From Flavobacteriaceae bacterium (GTDB taxonomy: Bacteria; Bacteroidota; Bacteroidia; Flavobacteriales; Flavobacteriaceae), in contig JABAYZ010000263.1 in NCBI GenBank assembly GCA_018608735.1, forward strand, positions 1 to 6,287: a stretch of DNA of 6,287 nucleotides, read 5' to 3'. The notes under the pieces were generated by a model. It worked only from the letters and a program-made list of their open reading frames with translations, had not been told where the DNA came from and ran no database searches. Positions 6,232 through 6,287 of the stretch are shown piece after piece. Position numbers and translations under genes: made by a program. Numbering within the stretch: position 1 is the stretch's first letter; each line of letters starts with the position of its first letter.

Positions 6232-6287
6232 GTAATGATTCCATCTATCTATTTTTATTCAATTTTATTTTACTTACAATTCTAGCT

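Noticed and set aside
1..6287. CRISPR array, tRNA, rRNA, insertion sequence or phage attachment site
   Set aside because: No spaced direct repeats, no tRNA-like fold, no transposase or integrase frame, and no terminal inverted repeats were seen.

Overview
The window looks like chromosomal DNA from a member of the Flavobacteriaceae (Bacteroidota). It is AT-rich, and genes lack clear Shine-Dalgarno sequences and instead have A/T-rich leaders. A Bacteroidetes-type TAnnTTTG -7 box lies before the right-hand cluster. The left end carries the tail of a type IX secretion system (T9SS) plug-domain protein, a family specific to this phylum. The evidence does not fix the genus.

Left block, plus strand (1-2675): the C-terminal 144 codons of a T9SS plug/DUF5103-type protein, then apaG, then pruA (L-glutamate gamma-semialdehyde dehydrogenase, the second step of proline catabolism). 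pruA ends at a good rho-independent terminator. A perfect 14-bp-arm palindrome fills most of the short gap between apaG and the pruA start and is the most conspicuous regulatory-looking element in the window.

Middle (2629-2911): a 283-bp gap between convergent transcription units. It holds the pruA terminator, a second GC-richer hairpin, and AT-rich DNA with no credible gene.

Right block, minus strand (2912-6185, read right to left): a tight three-gene operon. The order of transcription is an alpha/beta hydrolase of the 2,6-dihydropseudooxynicotine hydrolase / Ayg1-like C-C hydrolase type, a class A FAD-dependent aromatic hydroxylase, and a fumarylacetoacetate hydrolase (FAH) family enzyme. 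Gaps are 37 and 18 bp, and a -7 promoter box sits just upstream of the first gene. Inferred from the families, the set fits an aromatic or polyketide-like catabolic route: side-chain C-C cleavage of an aryl ketone, ring hydroxylation, and hydrolysis of a ring-fission product. No ring-cleavage dioxygenase is present, so it would have to lie beyond the right edge, be encoded elsewhere, or be unnecessary. The substrate cannot be read from the sequence. This cluster is the best candidate for an undescribed system here.
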